Shown in pieces: positions 1 to 8,713 of a stretch of DNA of 64,000 nt. The position numbers were made by a program, and so were the translations under genes. Under the pieces are notes generated by a model, which saw only the letters and a program-made list of their open reading frames with translations, had not been told where the DNA came from and did not search any database. How positions within the stretch are numbered: position 1 is the stretch's first letter; each line of letters begins with the position of its first letter. The stretch is from Sphaerisporangium corydalis (GTDB lineage Bacteria > Actinomycetota > Actinomycetes > Streptosporangiales > Streptosporangiaceae). The DNA lies in NCBI RefSeq assembly GCF_025506355.1, contig NZ_JANZYP010000022.1, positions 1 to 64,000 of the forward strand. The letters run 5' to 3'.

Positions 1-77
1 TGGGAGGACGGCGGGGGCGGGGCTTGGGGGGCGGGAAGGGGAGAGCCACGTGGTCTACACCAATTGTGACCCGGTAG

Positions 78-1153
<1,076 letters not shown>

Positions 1154-1154
<1 letters not shown>

Positions 1155-2341
1155 TGCGGACCATCGACTCCCTCGACGTCAAGGGCCGGCGCGTGCTCGT
1201 GCGCGCCGACCTCAACGTCCCCCTCGACGGGGACGCCATCACCGACGACGGGCGCATCCGCGCCTCGGTCCCGACGATCACCACGCTCGCCGAACGCGGC
1301 GCGCGGGTGATCGTCTGCGCCCACCTCGGCCGCCCCAAGGGCAAGGTGGCGCCGGAGTTCTCCCTGGCGCCGGTGGCCGCCCGGCTGGGCGAGCTGCTCG
1401 GCCGCCCGGTCGCGTTCGCCTCCGACGTCGTGGGCGACTCCGCGCGCGAGGTCGCCGAGGGCCTGGAGGACGGCGAGGTCGCCCTCCTGGAGAACCTCCG
1501 CTTCGAGCCCGGTGAGGAGTCCAAGGACGGTGAGGCGCGCGGCGCCTTCGCCGCCCGGCTGGCCGATCTCGCCGAGCTGTACGTGGGCGACGGGTTCGGC
1601 GCGGTGCACCGCAAGCACGCCAGCGTCTACGACGTGCCGAGGCTCCTCCCGCACGCCGCGGGCGGCCTGGTCGTGACCGAGGTCGAGGTGCTGCGGAAGC
1701 TCACCGAGGACCCCGCCCGGCCGTACGTCGTCGTGCTCGGCGGGGCGAAGGTCTCCGACAAGCTCGGCGTGATCGCCAACCTGCTCGGCAAGGTCGACCG
1801 CCTGATCGTCGGCGGCGGCATGGCGTACACCTTCCTCAAGGCCCAGGGCCACGAGGTCGGCAACTCCCTGCTGCAGGCGGACCAGCTCGACCAGGTGCGC
1901 GGCTTCATCGACGAGGCCGCCAAGCGCGGCGTCGATCTGGTGCTCCCGGTCGACGTGCTGGCGGCGACCGGGTTCGCCGAGGACGCCGAGCACGAGGTGG
2001 TCGAGGCGACGGCGATCCCCGCCGACCGCGAGGGCCTGGACATCGGCCCGAAGACCCGCGAGCTGTTCGCGGGCAAGCTGGCCGACGCCGCGACCGTCTT
2101 CTGGAACGGCCCGATGGGCGTGTTCGAGTTCGACGCGTTCGCCGGCGGCACCCGCGCGGTGGCCGAGGCGCTGATCGCGTCCGGCGCGTTCACCGTCGTC
2201 GGCGGCGGCGACTCGGCGGCCGCCGTGCGCAAGCTCGGTCTCCCCGAGGACGGTTTCTCCCACATCTCCACCGGTGGGGGCGCCAGCCTCGAATACCTTG
2301 AGGGCAAGACCCTCCCCGGACTCGCCGCGCTGGAGGATTGA
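1154..2341 (+). CDS. pgk: Phosphoglycerate kinase
   Basis: Transfers the acyl phosphate of 1,3-bisphosphoglycerate to ADP, giving ATP and 3-phosphoglycerate in glycolysis. The 395-residue protein matches the monomeric bacterial family: N-terminal [13 protein letters not shown], the substrate-binding HLGRPKG segment, and the C-terminal nucleotide site (GGGDSAAAV and [11 protein letters not shown]). The ATG shares one base with the gap stop. A seven-base gap separates it from tpiA, consistent with one transcript for all three glycolytic genes. Confidence 0.97.
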
Positions 2342-2348
2342 GCGATCA

Positions 2349-3134
2349 ATGAGCAGAGCCCGTAAGCCGCTCGTGGCCGGCAACTGGAAGATGAACCTCA
2401 ACCACCTCGAGGCCATCGCGCTCACCCAGAAGCTGGCGTTCACGCTGACCGACAAGGACCTCGACCGTGCCGAGGTGGCGGTGCTGCCGCCGTTCGTCGA
2501 TCTGCGCAGCGTGCAGACCCTGGTGGACGGCGACAAGCTGCGCATCGAGTACGGCGCGCAGGACCTGTCGACGCACGACGCCGGCGCGTACACCGGTGAG
2601 GTCTCCGGCGTGATGCTCGCCAAGCTGGGCTGCACGTTCGTCCTGGCGGGGCACTCCGAGCGGCGCCAGCACCACGCCGAGGACGACCAGCTCGTCGGCG
2701 CCAAGGTGCAGGCGGCCTACCGTCACTCGCTCACGCCGATCCTGTGCGTGGGCGAGGGGCTCGAGGTCCGCCGGGCCGAGGGTCACGTCGCGCACGCCGT
2801 AGCGCAGCTCGACGCGGCGCTGAACGGTGTGAAGACCGAGCAGGCGAAGTCGATCGTCGTGGCCTACGAGCCGGTGTGGGCGATCGGCACCGGAGAGGTG
2901 GCGACGCCCGACGACGCGCAGGAGGTGTGCGGCGCGATCCGCGTGCGACTCGCCGAGCTGTACGACGAGGAAGTGGCCGGTGCCGTCCGTATCCTTTACG
3001 GTGGGTCGGTCAAGGGTGACAACATCGCCGGCATCATGGCTCAGCCCGATGTCGACGGAGCCCTGGTGGGTGGAGCGAGTCTCGACCCGGTCGAGTTCGT
3101 TAAGATCTGCCGTTTTGGCGAAATGTCGGGCTAG
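2349..3134 (+). CDS. tpiA: Triose-phosphate isomerase
   Basis: Interconverts dihydroxyacetone phosphate and glyceraldehyde 3-phosphate. From ATG 2349 it is 261 residues, normal for the family. It shows the N-terminal GNWKMN with substrate-binding Asn and Lys, the GHSERR segment with catalytic His, the [11 protein letters not shown] loop with catalytic Glu, and the GGSVKGDN phosphate-binding motif. An upstream in-frame start at 2274 exists but lies inside pgk; GGAGG at about 2332-2336 and the family alignment favour 2349. Confidence 0.96.
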   Translation: MSRARKPLVAGNWKMNLNHLEAIALTQKLAFTLTDKDLDRAEVAVLPPFVDLRSVQTLVDGDKLRIEYGAQDLSTHDAGAYTGEVSGVMLAKLGCTFVLAGHSERRQHHAEDDQLVGAKVQAAYRHSLTPILCVGEGLEVRRAEGHVAHAVAQLDAALNGVKTEQAKSIVVAYEPVWAIGTGEVATPDDAQEVCGAIRVRLAELYDEEVAGAVRILYGGSVKGDNIAGIMAQPDVDGALVGGASLDPVEFVKICRFGEMSG

Positions 3135-3263
3135 CTGAGCTGTTTGGGAGGTACGAGTTGACATCACGACGTACCCTCAAAGAGAAACTTTGAATCGTCA
3201 CCCCGGCGGTCGCCGGGCAGGTCAGGTCGCGCCTCGGCGCGCGTCACAGAGAACAGGTCAACG

Positions 3264-3497
3264 GTGACTATCGGAATCTCCATCGCCCTCATCCTGTCGA
3301 GCGCCCTCATGGTGCTGCTCGTGTTGCTCCACAAGGGCAAGGGTGGCGGCCTCTCGGATCTCTTCGGCGGCGGGTTCACGTCGTCGTTCGGCGGGTCCTC
3401 GGTCGTGGAGCGGAACCTCGACAGGCTGACGGTCATCACCGGCACGATCTGGTTCGTCTGCATCATCGCGCTCGGACTGCTTCTCAAGCCGGCGTAA
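3264..3497 (+). CDS. secG: Preprotein translocase subunit SecG
   Basis: Small inner-membrane subunit of the SecYEG channel that stimulates protein export. The 77-residue product has the SecG layout: a first membrane helix (about residues 4-21), a polar Gly-rich cytoplasmic loop (GKGGGLSDLFGGG), and a second helix (about 54-73). It uses a GTG start. Position right after tpiA is the conserved actinobacterial order; the 129-nt gap may hold its own promoter. Confidence 0.95.
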   Translation: MTIGISIALILSSALMVLLVLLHKGKGGGLSDLFGGGFTSSFGGSSVVERNLDRLTVITGTIWFVCIIALGLLLKPA

Positions 3498-3605
3498 CGG
3501 CCCCACCGGCTTGGCGACCCTACCGGGGGTAGTGGTCCTTCCGGGCAACGCCTGACCAAAGATTCTTTCCCCGCCCGGCGGGGCGATCAAGCGAGGAGTT
3601 CATCC

Positions 3606-3950
3606 GTGGGTAGTGGCAACGCCATCCGTGGTAGCCGTGTCGGCGCCGGCCCGATGGGGGAGGCCGAGCGTGGCGAGTCGGCGCCTCGGGTACGGGTCTC
3701 GTTCTGGTGCGCCAACATGCACGAGACGCGTCCGAGCTTCGCCAGCGACGCGGCCGTCCCGGAGTACTGGGACTGCCCTCGATGCGGCCTTCCCGCCGGT
3801 CAGGACGAGTCGGCCCCGCCCGCGCCTCCGCGCAACGAGCCGTACAAGACGCACCTGGCCTACGTGAAGGAGCGGCGCAGCGACACCGACGGCGCCGCGA
3901 TCCTCGCCGAGGCCTTGGAGCGGCTTCGCAACAACCGTTCGCCCTGGTAG
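3606..3950 (+). CDS. rbpA: RNA polymerase-binding protein RbpA
   Basis: Actinobacteria-specific transcription factor that binds RNA polymerase and primary sigma factor and stabilises open complexes. The 114-residue product has a basic N-terminal tail, the core with CANMHETRPSF and the zinc-ribbon-like WDCPRCGLPAG, and a C-terminal sigma-interacting helix (VKERRS to LRNNR). GTG or ATG choice is clear: GCGAGGAG lies just upstream of 3606. It sits after secG as in other actinobacteria and is followed by a hairpin terminator. Confidence 0.96.
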   Translation: MGSGNAIRGSRVGAGPMGEAERGESAPRVRVSFWCANMHETRPSFASDAAVPEYWDCPRCGLPAGQDESAPPAPPRNEPYKTHLAYVKERRSDTDGAAILAEALERLRNNRSPW

Positions 3951-3974
3951 GGGCCCCTGCCGGTAGAGACGTAC

Positions 3975-4010
3975 GACAAGGCCCTCGCGCACGGTCGCGG
4001 GGGCCTTGTC
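3975..4010 (+). terminator. Rho-independent-type hairpin after rbpA
   Basis: GACAAGGCCC (3975-3984) pairs perfectly with GGGCCTTGTC (4001-4010), with further CGCG pairing inside and a short loop. It lies 24 bp after the rbpA stop. There is no long T-run, as usual for GC-rich actinobacterial terminators. Confidence 0.8.
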
Positions 4011-4051
4011 GCGTTCGAGGCCGCACGCCCGTCCCGGCCCGCACGGCGCCC

Positions 4052-4106
4052 GCGCCACCGGTAGCGGCCACGCGCGCCGCGCCACCCGGCAGCGGTCACG
4101 CGCGCC
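4052..4106. repeat. Two-copy 27/28-bp tandem repeat
   Basis: GCGCCACC..AGCGG.CACGCGCGCC occurs at 4052-4078 and again at 4079-4106, differing at a few bases. It lies between the rbpA terminator and the 3' end of the convergent amidohydrolase gene. No function is evident. Confidence 0.7.
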
Positions 4107-4116
4107 GTGCCGGCGG

Positions 4117-5772
4117 TCAGGACGACGGGCGCTCGTAGACGGCCTCACCGGCGGCGAAGGTCAGGGCCACCCCCGTGGTCCAGATGTCACGCGGCGGCAG
4201 CGCGTACGGGTCCCGGTCGAGGACCACCAGGTCGGCGCGGTTGCCCACGGCGATGACGCCGGCCTCGTCGTCGTGGTCGATCCAGGCGGAACCGGCGGTG
4301 TAGGCGGTCATGGCCGTGGCGAGGTCGAGGCTCTGGCCGGGCAGGAACGGCGTCTGGGCCGTCGGGTACCCCGCGTGCACCGATCCGCCGGGTTCGGTGC
4401 GGTTCACCGCGACGTGCATGCCCTGCAACGGGTCGGCCGACGACACCGGCCAGTCGCTGCCCGCGCACAGCCGGGCGCCGGTGCGCACCAGGCCGGCGAA
4501 CGGGTACTGCCACGACGAGCGCTCCTCGCCGAGGAAGGGGATGCACAGCTCGTCCATCTGCAGGTGGTGCGTCGCCCACAGCGGCTGCAGGTTGGCGGTG
4601 ACGCCGAGCCGGCCGAAGCGCGGCACGTCCGACGGCTCGACGATCTGCAGGTGGGCGATGTGGTGCCGGTTGCCGGGCGAGGTGCCCTCCAGCGCGTCCA
4701 GGGACTCGCGCACGGCGCGCTCGCCGATGGCGTGGAAGTGCACCTGGAAGCCCCGCCGGTCCAGTTCGGCGACGTACCCTTTCAGCGCGCCCGGTTCCAC
4801 GTACGACAGCCCGCGCTGGTCGGGACCGCAGTTGCAGTACGGCTCAATGACGGCGGCGGTGAAGTTCTCCGCGATGCCGTCCTGCATGATCTTCACCGAG
4901 CCGGCGGAGAACGACCCGCCGGCCTGGGCGCGGCGCGCTTCGAGTTCCTCGATCTGGTCGGCGCCGCGGTTGCGGTCCCACCACAGGGCGCCGACGACCC
5001 GTGCCTTCAGCCGCCCCGACCCCGCCGCGGAGAGGTAGGCGGGGAAGTTGTCGTCGGAGCCCGCGTAGGAGCCGACGATGGCGTCCTGCCAGCCGGTGAT
5101 GCCGAGGGAGAACAGGTGCTCCTGGGCGTCCATCAGCGCGGCGTCCAGGTCGCCTGCGGTCGGGCGGGGGGTGAGCAGGCCGACCAGGTCCATGGCGCCC
5201 TCGTGCAGGACGCCGCTCGGGGTGCCGTCGGCGTCGCGCTCGATGCGGCCGTCGGCGGGGTCGGGCGTCTCGGCGGTGATCCCGGCGATCTCCAGCGCCC
5301 GGGTGTTCACCCAGGCGGCGTGGTGGTCGCGCTGGATCAGGTAGACCGGCCGGTCCACGAAGTCGATCTGGGAGCGGTGCGGGAGCCCCCCGGGGAAGGC
5401 GGCCATGTCCCAGCCGCCGCCGTCGACCCAGGGCTTGCCGGGGAACGCCCCGGCGTACTCCGCGATCTTCTGGACGTAGGCCGGCAGGCCGAAGACCTCC
5501 GACAGCTCGCATTTCGCGCGCTCCAGCCCGGCCTGCACCGGGTGGACGTGGGCGTCGGTGAAGGCGGGCGTGAGCAGCCGCCCGCGCAGGTCCACCGTCT
5601 CGGTGCGGGGGCGGGCCTGCCGCAGGACGTCGGCCTCGGCGCCGACGGCGGCGACGCGCCCCTCGCGGACCAGCACGGCCTCGGCGAAGACCGGGGGGCC
5701 GGAGAAGCCGGGATATGGGGAGGCGGCGGTGAAGACGGGGCCGCCGTGGAAGAGCAGATCGGTCACCGCCAC
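4117..5772 (-). CDS. Amidohydrolase, YtcJ-like (amidohydrolase family 3)
   Basis: Metal-dependent hydrolase of the TIM-barrel amidohydrolase superfamily; the substrate cannot be told from sequence. About 551 residues. Visible metal/catalytic motifs in order: TDAHVHP near residue 75, KIMQDG (lysine region) mid-protein, HFHAIGERAV, HIAHLQ and the late GSDWPVSSADP aspartate motif, all as in YtcJ-like enzymes. No signal peptide, so cytosolic. The listed start is GTG 5772, but GTG 5766 has a better-spaced AGGA, so the true start may be two codons shorter. Stands alone, convergent to rbpA and divergent from the ACT-GNAT gene. Confidence 0.88.
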   Translation of the reverse strand: MAVTDLLFHGGPVFTAASPYPGFSGPPVFAEAVLVREGRVAAVGAEADVLRQARPRTETVDLRGRLLTPAFTDAHVHPVQAGLERAKCELSEVFGLPAYVQKIAEYAGAFPGKPWVDGGGWDMAAFPGGLPHRSQIDFVDRPVYLIQRDHHAAWVNTRALEIAGITAETPDPADGRIERDADGTPSGVLHEGAMDLVGLLTPRPTAGDLDAALMDAQEHLFSLGITGWQDAIVGSYAGSDDNFPAYLSAAGSGRLKARVVGALWWDRNRGADQIEELEARRAQAGGSFSAGSVKIMQDGIAENFTAAVIEPYCNCGPDQRGLSYVEPGALKGYVAELDRRGFQVHFHAIGERAVRESLDALEGTSPGNRHHIAHLQIVEPSDVPRFGRLGVTANLQPLWATHHLQMDELCIPFLGEERSSWQYPFAGLVRTGARLCAGSDWPVSSADPLQGMHVAVNRTEPGGSVHAGYPTAQTPFLPGQSLDLATAMTAYTAGSAWIDHDDEAGVIAVGNRADLVVLDRDPYALPPRDIWTTGVALTFAAGEAVYERPSS

Positions 5773-5954
5773 ATCCTGCTATATCCTCCGGCGCCCCGCA
5801 GCCGACAACGGAAAGAAGCGACAATGTACGACATATCCCAGGAAATCGGGCATTGATCGTAAAGGCCCGGCAAACGAAACCCTGGGCTCACGTCTATGTA
5901 GCAGATTCGTAACAGTCCGGCGGCATTCTGGTGACCAGACACCAGGGGGTTTCG

Positions 5955-6992
5955 ATGGGATTTATGCGGATTCGTACCACCGTCGACGAGCGTCCGGGCC
6001 GCCTCGCCTCCCTCACCGCCGCGCTCGCGGCCAAGGGGGGCAACATCCTCGGCCTCAGCGTCCAGCCCGACACCGACGGCACCGTGGACGAGTTCGTCGC
6101 CGACATCCCGGCCTCCGCCGAGAGCGTGCGCGAGGCCCTCGAGCTGGCCGGCGGCCGGCGCGTGCAGGTCGTGGCCGCCACCGCCCACGAGCTGACCGAC
6201 GAGCCCACCCGCGTCCTGCTGCTCGCCGCCCGGCTGCGCGCAACGCCCTGGCGGCTGCCTGAGGCGCTCGGTGATCTGCTGCGCGCCGACGACGCCCGCT
6301 GGGTGTACGGGAACGGCGGCGAGTCCGCGGCCGAGCTGCCCGACCCGACGCTGCTCACCGTCCCGGTCGCGCCGCGCCGCGCCGTACGGCTCCGCCGGAT
6401 GGGCCTGCCGTTCACCATGACCGAGGCGGCCAGGGCGGCGGCGCTCGTCCGCCTCGCCCAGCCGCCGGCCGAGGCCACCGCGGCAGAGCGCCCCGTGGTG
6501 CTCAGCGACGGGGTCGAGGTGCAGGTGCGCCCGCTCACCTCGCTGTACCGCGAGGCCGTGCGCGACCTGCACGACCGGTGCTCGCCCGACTCCCGCAGGT
6601 TCCGCTACTTCACCTCGATGCCGGCCCTGCCGCCGCGCATGTTCGAACGGCTGTGCGACCGCGACCGGGGGCACTCCCTGGTCGCCGGGTACGACGGCCA
6701 GGTCGTGGGGCTCGCCAGCCTGATCTTCACACCGGACCCAGGCACCGCCGAGATGGCGTTCCTGGTCGAGGACCGGTGGCAGGGGCGCGGCCTCGGCGGC
6801 GCGCTGGCCCGCATGCTGCTGCAGGAGGCCCGCGACCTGGGCTTCGCCGAGGTCCGGGTCAGCCTGCTCTCGGACAACGTGCGCATGCGCCGCCTGCTGC
6901 TGTCGCTCGGCGCGGCGCCCTCCTACACCGAGGACCCCGGCGTGCTGGAGGCCAGGATGGCGGCCGGCACGATGGCGGCCCCCCGAGCCTGA
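5955..6992 (+). CDS. ACT domain-GNAT N-acetyltransferase fusion
   Basis: Predicted acetyltransferase with an N-terminal ACT regulatory domain (about residues 4-75, starting RIRTTVDERPGRLASL) and a C-terminal GNAT fold (about 190-340). The acetyl-CoA loop reads QGRGLGGALARML. ACT domains bind amino acids, and actinobacterial ACT-GNAT proteins are known lysine acetyltransferases whose activity responds to amino acids; that role here is inference. ATG 5955 is chosen because AGGGGGT lies seven bases upstream; an in-frame GTG at 5931 lacks such a site. It ends at a long hairpin shared with the convergent Clp-domain gene. Confidence 0.85.
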   Translation: MGFMRIRTTVDERPGRLASLTAALAAKGGNILGLSVQPDTDGTVDEFVADIPASAESVREALELAGGRRVQVVAATAHELTDEPTRVLLLAARLRATPWRLPEALGDLLRADDARWVYGNGGESAAELPDPTLLTVPVAPRRAVRLRRMGLPFTMTEAARAAALVRLAQPPAEATAAERPVVLSDGVEVQVRPLTSLYREAVRDLHDRCSPDSRRFRYFTSMPALPPRMFERLCDRDRGHSLVAGYDGQVVGLASLIFTPDPGTAEMAFLVEDRWQGRGLGGALARMLLQEARDLGFAEVRVSLLSDNVRMRRLLLSLGAAPSYTEDPGVLEARMAAGTMAAPRA

Positions 6993-7035
6993 CCGCCGCG
7001 ATCCGGGGACGCTCGGGGACCCCGGATCGCGGCGG
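6993..7035. terminator. Bidirectional hairpin terminator
   Basis: CCGCCGCGATCCGGGG (6993-7008) pairs over 16 bp without mismatch to 7020-7035 across an 11-base loop. It lies between the 3' ends of the convergent ACT-GNAT and Clp-domain genes, so it can serve both. Confidence 0.85.
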
Positions 7036-7055
7036 CCTGGATCATCGCCGAGCGC

Positions 7056-7778
7056 TCAGCGGGAATCGGCCGCGCCGGGGGCGACGTCGCCTGGATCGGC
7101 CGTGCCCGGATCGGGCGTGGTGCCGGCGGCCGGGCCCGGATGGGTCGTACCGGTGTGGGCCGCGCCCGGGCCGGGGGTGATGTCGGCGGGGTCGGCGGCG
7201 AGCGGTACGCCGAGGGCGTCCAGCCGGCGTTCGATCCGGTCGATGCTCTCCTGGAGGCGGTCGAGGCGGGCCCCGAAGGAGGCCGCCCCTGAGGCGACCA
7301 GCATGGTGGTGTCCTCGCCCGGGTTGCCGAGGCGGCGGATCCTGCGGCCCTCGGCGCCCTCGACGAGCTGCTCGCGCACCCGCTGCATGTCGACCTCGTG
7401 CAGCCGCAGCACCCGCACCGCGACGCCCTCCCCCTCGCGGATCAGCCCGAGCAGGATGTGCTCGGTGCTGATGTAGTTGTGATGCAGTTGCAGAGCCTCG
7501 CGCAGCGACAGTTCGAGGACCTTCTTGGCCCGTGAGGTGAACGGGATGTGGGCGCCCGGCGTGGTCTCGCCGGGCCCGACGAGCTCCTCGACGTTGGACC
7601 TGACGCTTTCGAGGGTGAGCCCGAGGCTTTTCAGCACGGTCGCCGCGAGCCCCTTCCCCTCGCCGAGCAACCCGAGGAGCACGTGCTCGGTGCCGATGTA
7701 GTCGTGGTTGAGCCGCCTGGCCTCTTCCTGGGCGGCGACCACGGCGCGGCGGGCGGAATCGGTGAAGCGCTCGAACAC
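7056..7778 (-). CDS. Clp N-terminal domain protein (stand-alone ClpC N-domain)
   Basis: A 240-residue protein made of a double Clp-N repeat and nothing of the AAA+ ATPase. The two repeats are seen as NHDYIGTEHVLLGLLGEG (about residue 24) and HNYISTEHILLGLIREG (about 100), typical of ClpC. The tail after residue 190 is Pro/Gly/Thr-rich and probably disordered. Clp N-domains bind adaptors or substrates, so a free one may act as an adaptor, decoy or stress-related regulator. It is preceded by the AHSA1 gene on the same strand but spaced about 170 bp away by a tandem repeat. Confidence 0.9.
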   Translation of the reverse strand: MFERFTDSARRAVVAAQEEARRLNHDYIGTEHVLLGLLGEGKGLAATVLKSLGLTLESVRSNVEELVGPGETTPGAHIPFTSRAKKVLELSLREALQLHHNYISTEHILLGLIREGEGVAVRVLRLHEVDMQRVREQLVEGAEGRRIRRLGNPGEDTTMLVASGAASFGARLDRLQESIDRIERRLDALGVPLAADPADITPGPGAAHTGTTHPGPAAGTTPDPGTADPGDVAPGAADSR

Positions 7779-7851
7779 CAGGAGCCTCCGTGATTCGGTG
7801 AGGTCGGCCGGGCGCCGTCATGGGGACCGGCCCGCTCCGGCATTTTCCACT

Positions 7852-7952
7852 ATGCGTCACAGGATCCCACCACGGGCGGCCGGGCGGCGCCGTACGCACC
7901 CATGCGTCGCGGGAACCCGCCACACAGACCGGCGGGCGGCGCCGTACGCCCC
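7852..7952. repeat. Two-copy 50/51-bp tandem repeat
   Basis: Two imperfect copies, 7852-7901 and 7902-7952, both starting ATGCGTC and ending GGCGGCGCCGTACGC-CC. They fill most of the gap between the AHSA1 gene stop and the Clp-domain gene start, and could alter the upstream region of the latter. Confidence 0.7.
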
Positions 7953-8441
7953 TCAGCCGGTCGCGGGATCGCGCGCGAGGTGTTCGGCCAGCCGGTCGAA
8001 GAACTCCAACCAGCCGGCCCTGGAGCCGCGCGCATGGGCCTCGTCGGTGTTGTATCCGGCCTGGTGGAACCGCATCTCGGTCTTGCCGCCGACGTCGGTC
8101 AGGGTGAGGGTCACCACCGAGGCGAGGTCGCCGGTGGTGTTGCCCGGGTCGCCGGTGGTGAAGACCAGCCGCGCGGGGGCGTCCACCTCGCGGTAGACGC
8201 CGTCCAGGAGCTGTTCGGCGCCGTCGCGGTCGACCACGAGCGCGCGCCACACGCCGCCCGGCCGCAGGTCCATCGAGATCCCCCGCATCGGCGTGGTGTA
8301 CCCGTGGGGGCCGAACCAGTGCGCGAAGCGCGCGGGGTCGGTCCAGGCGGCGAACACCAGATCGCGTGGGGCGTCCAGGACATAGGTGATCGTGTACTCG
8401 GCGGTCACCGCCGGAGTGAACGGGGTTCCGGTCATTTCCAT
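7953..8441 (-). CDS. SRPBCC/AHSA1 domain protein
   Basis: A 162-residue protein of the AHSA1 branch of the START/SRPBCC superfamily, which form a hydrophobic cavity. Diagnostic stretches are the N-terminal APRDLVFAAWTDPARFAHWFGP and the C-terminal GWLEFFDRLAEHLA. Family members act in ligand binding or stress response, and are often paired with an ArsR regulator; no such regulator is adjacent here. Ligand unknown. Gene stands alone on the minus strand. Confidence 0.85.
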   Translation of the reverse strand: MEMTGTPFTPAVTAEYTITYVLDAPRDLVFAAWTDPARFAHWFGPHGYTTPMRGISMDLRPGGVWRALVVDRDGAEQLLDGVYREVDAPARLVFTTGDPGNTTGDLASVVTLTLTDVGGKTEMRFHQAGYNTDEAHARGSRAGWLEFFDRLAEHLARDPATG

Positions 8442-8713
8442 CCTCTCGTCCGGGCCTCGCGGAAGCCCTTCGTGCCGGCCTCACGGAAGAGGGCGGGCCT
8501 GGACGGACCGCCGCGCGCCGCTCGGCCGTGGCCGCCGGTCACCGTCACCGGACCATGACCGGCGGTGGGATCTGTGCCCGGTGAGCGCACTTTCTCACGC
8601 ACCCGAACCGGGGTTTCGGTGTTCCCGCAGGTCCCGATCGCCCGTGAGCGGCTCGGCGCCCACGCGGGGGCCGCCGCGTGAACGCCGGTCAGGGCCGTCC
8701 GGTGCGCTGCGCG

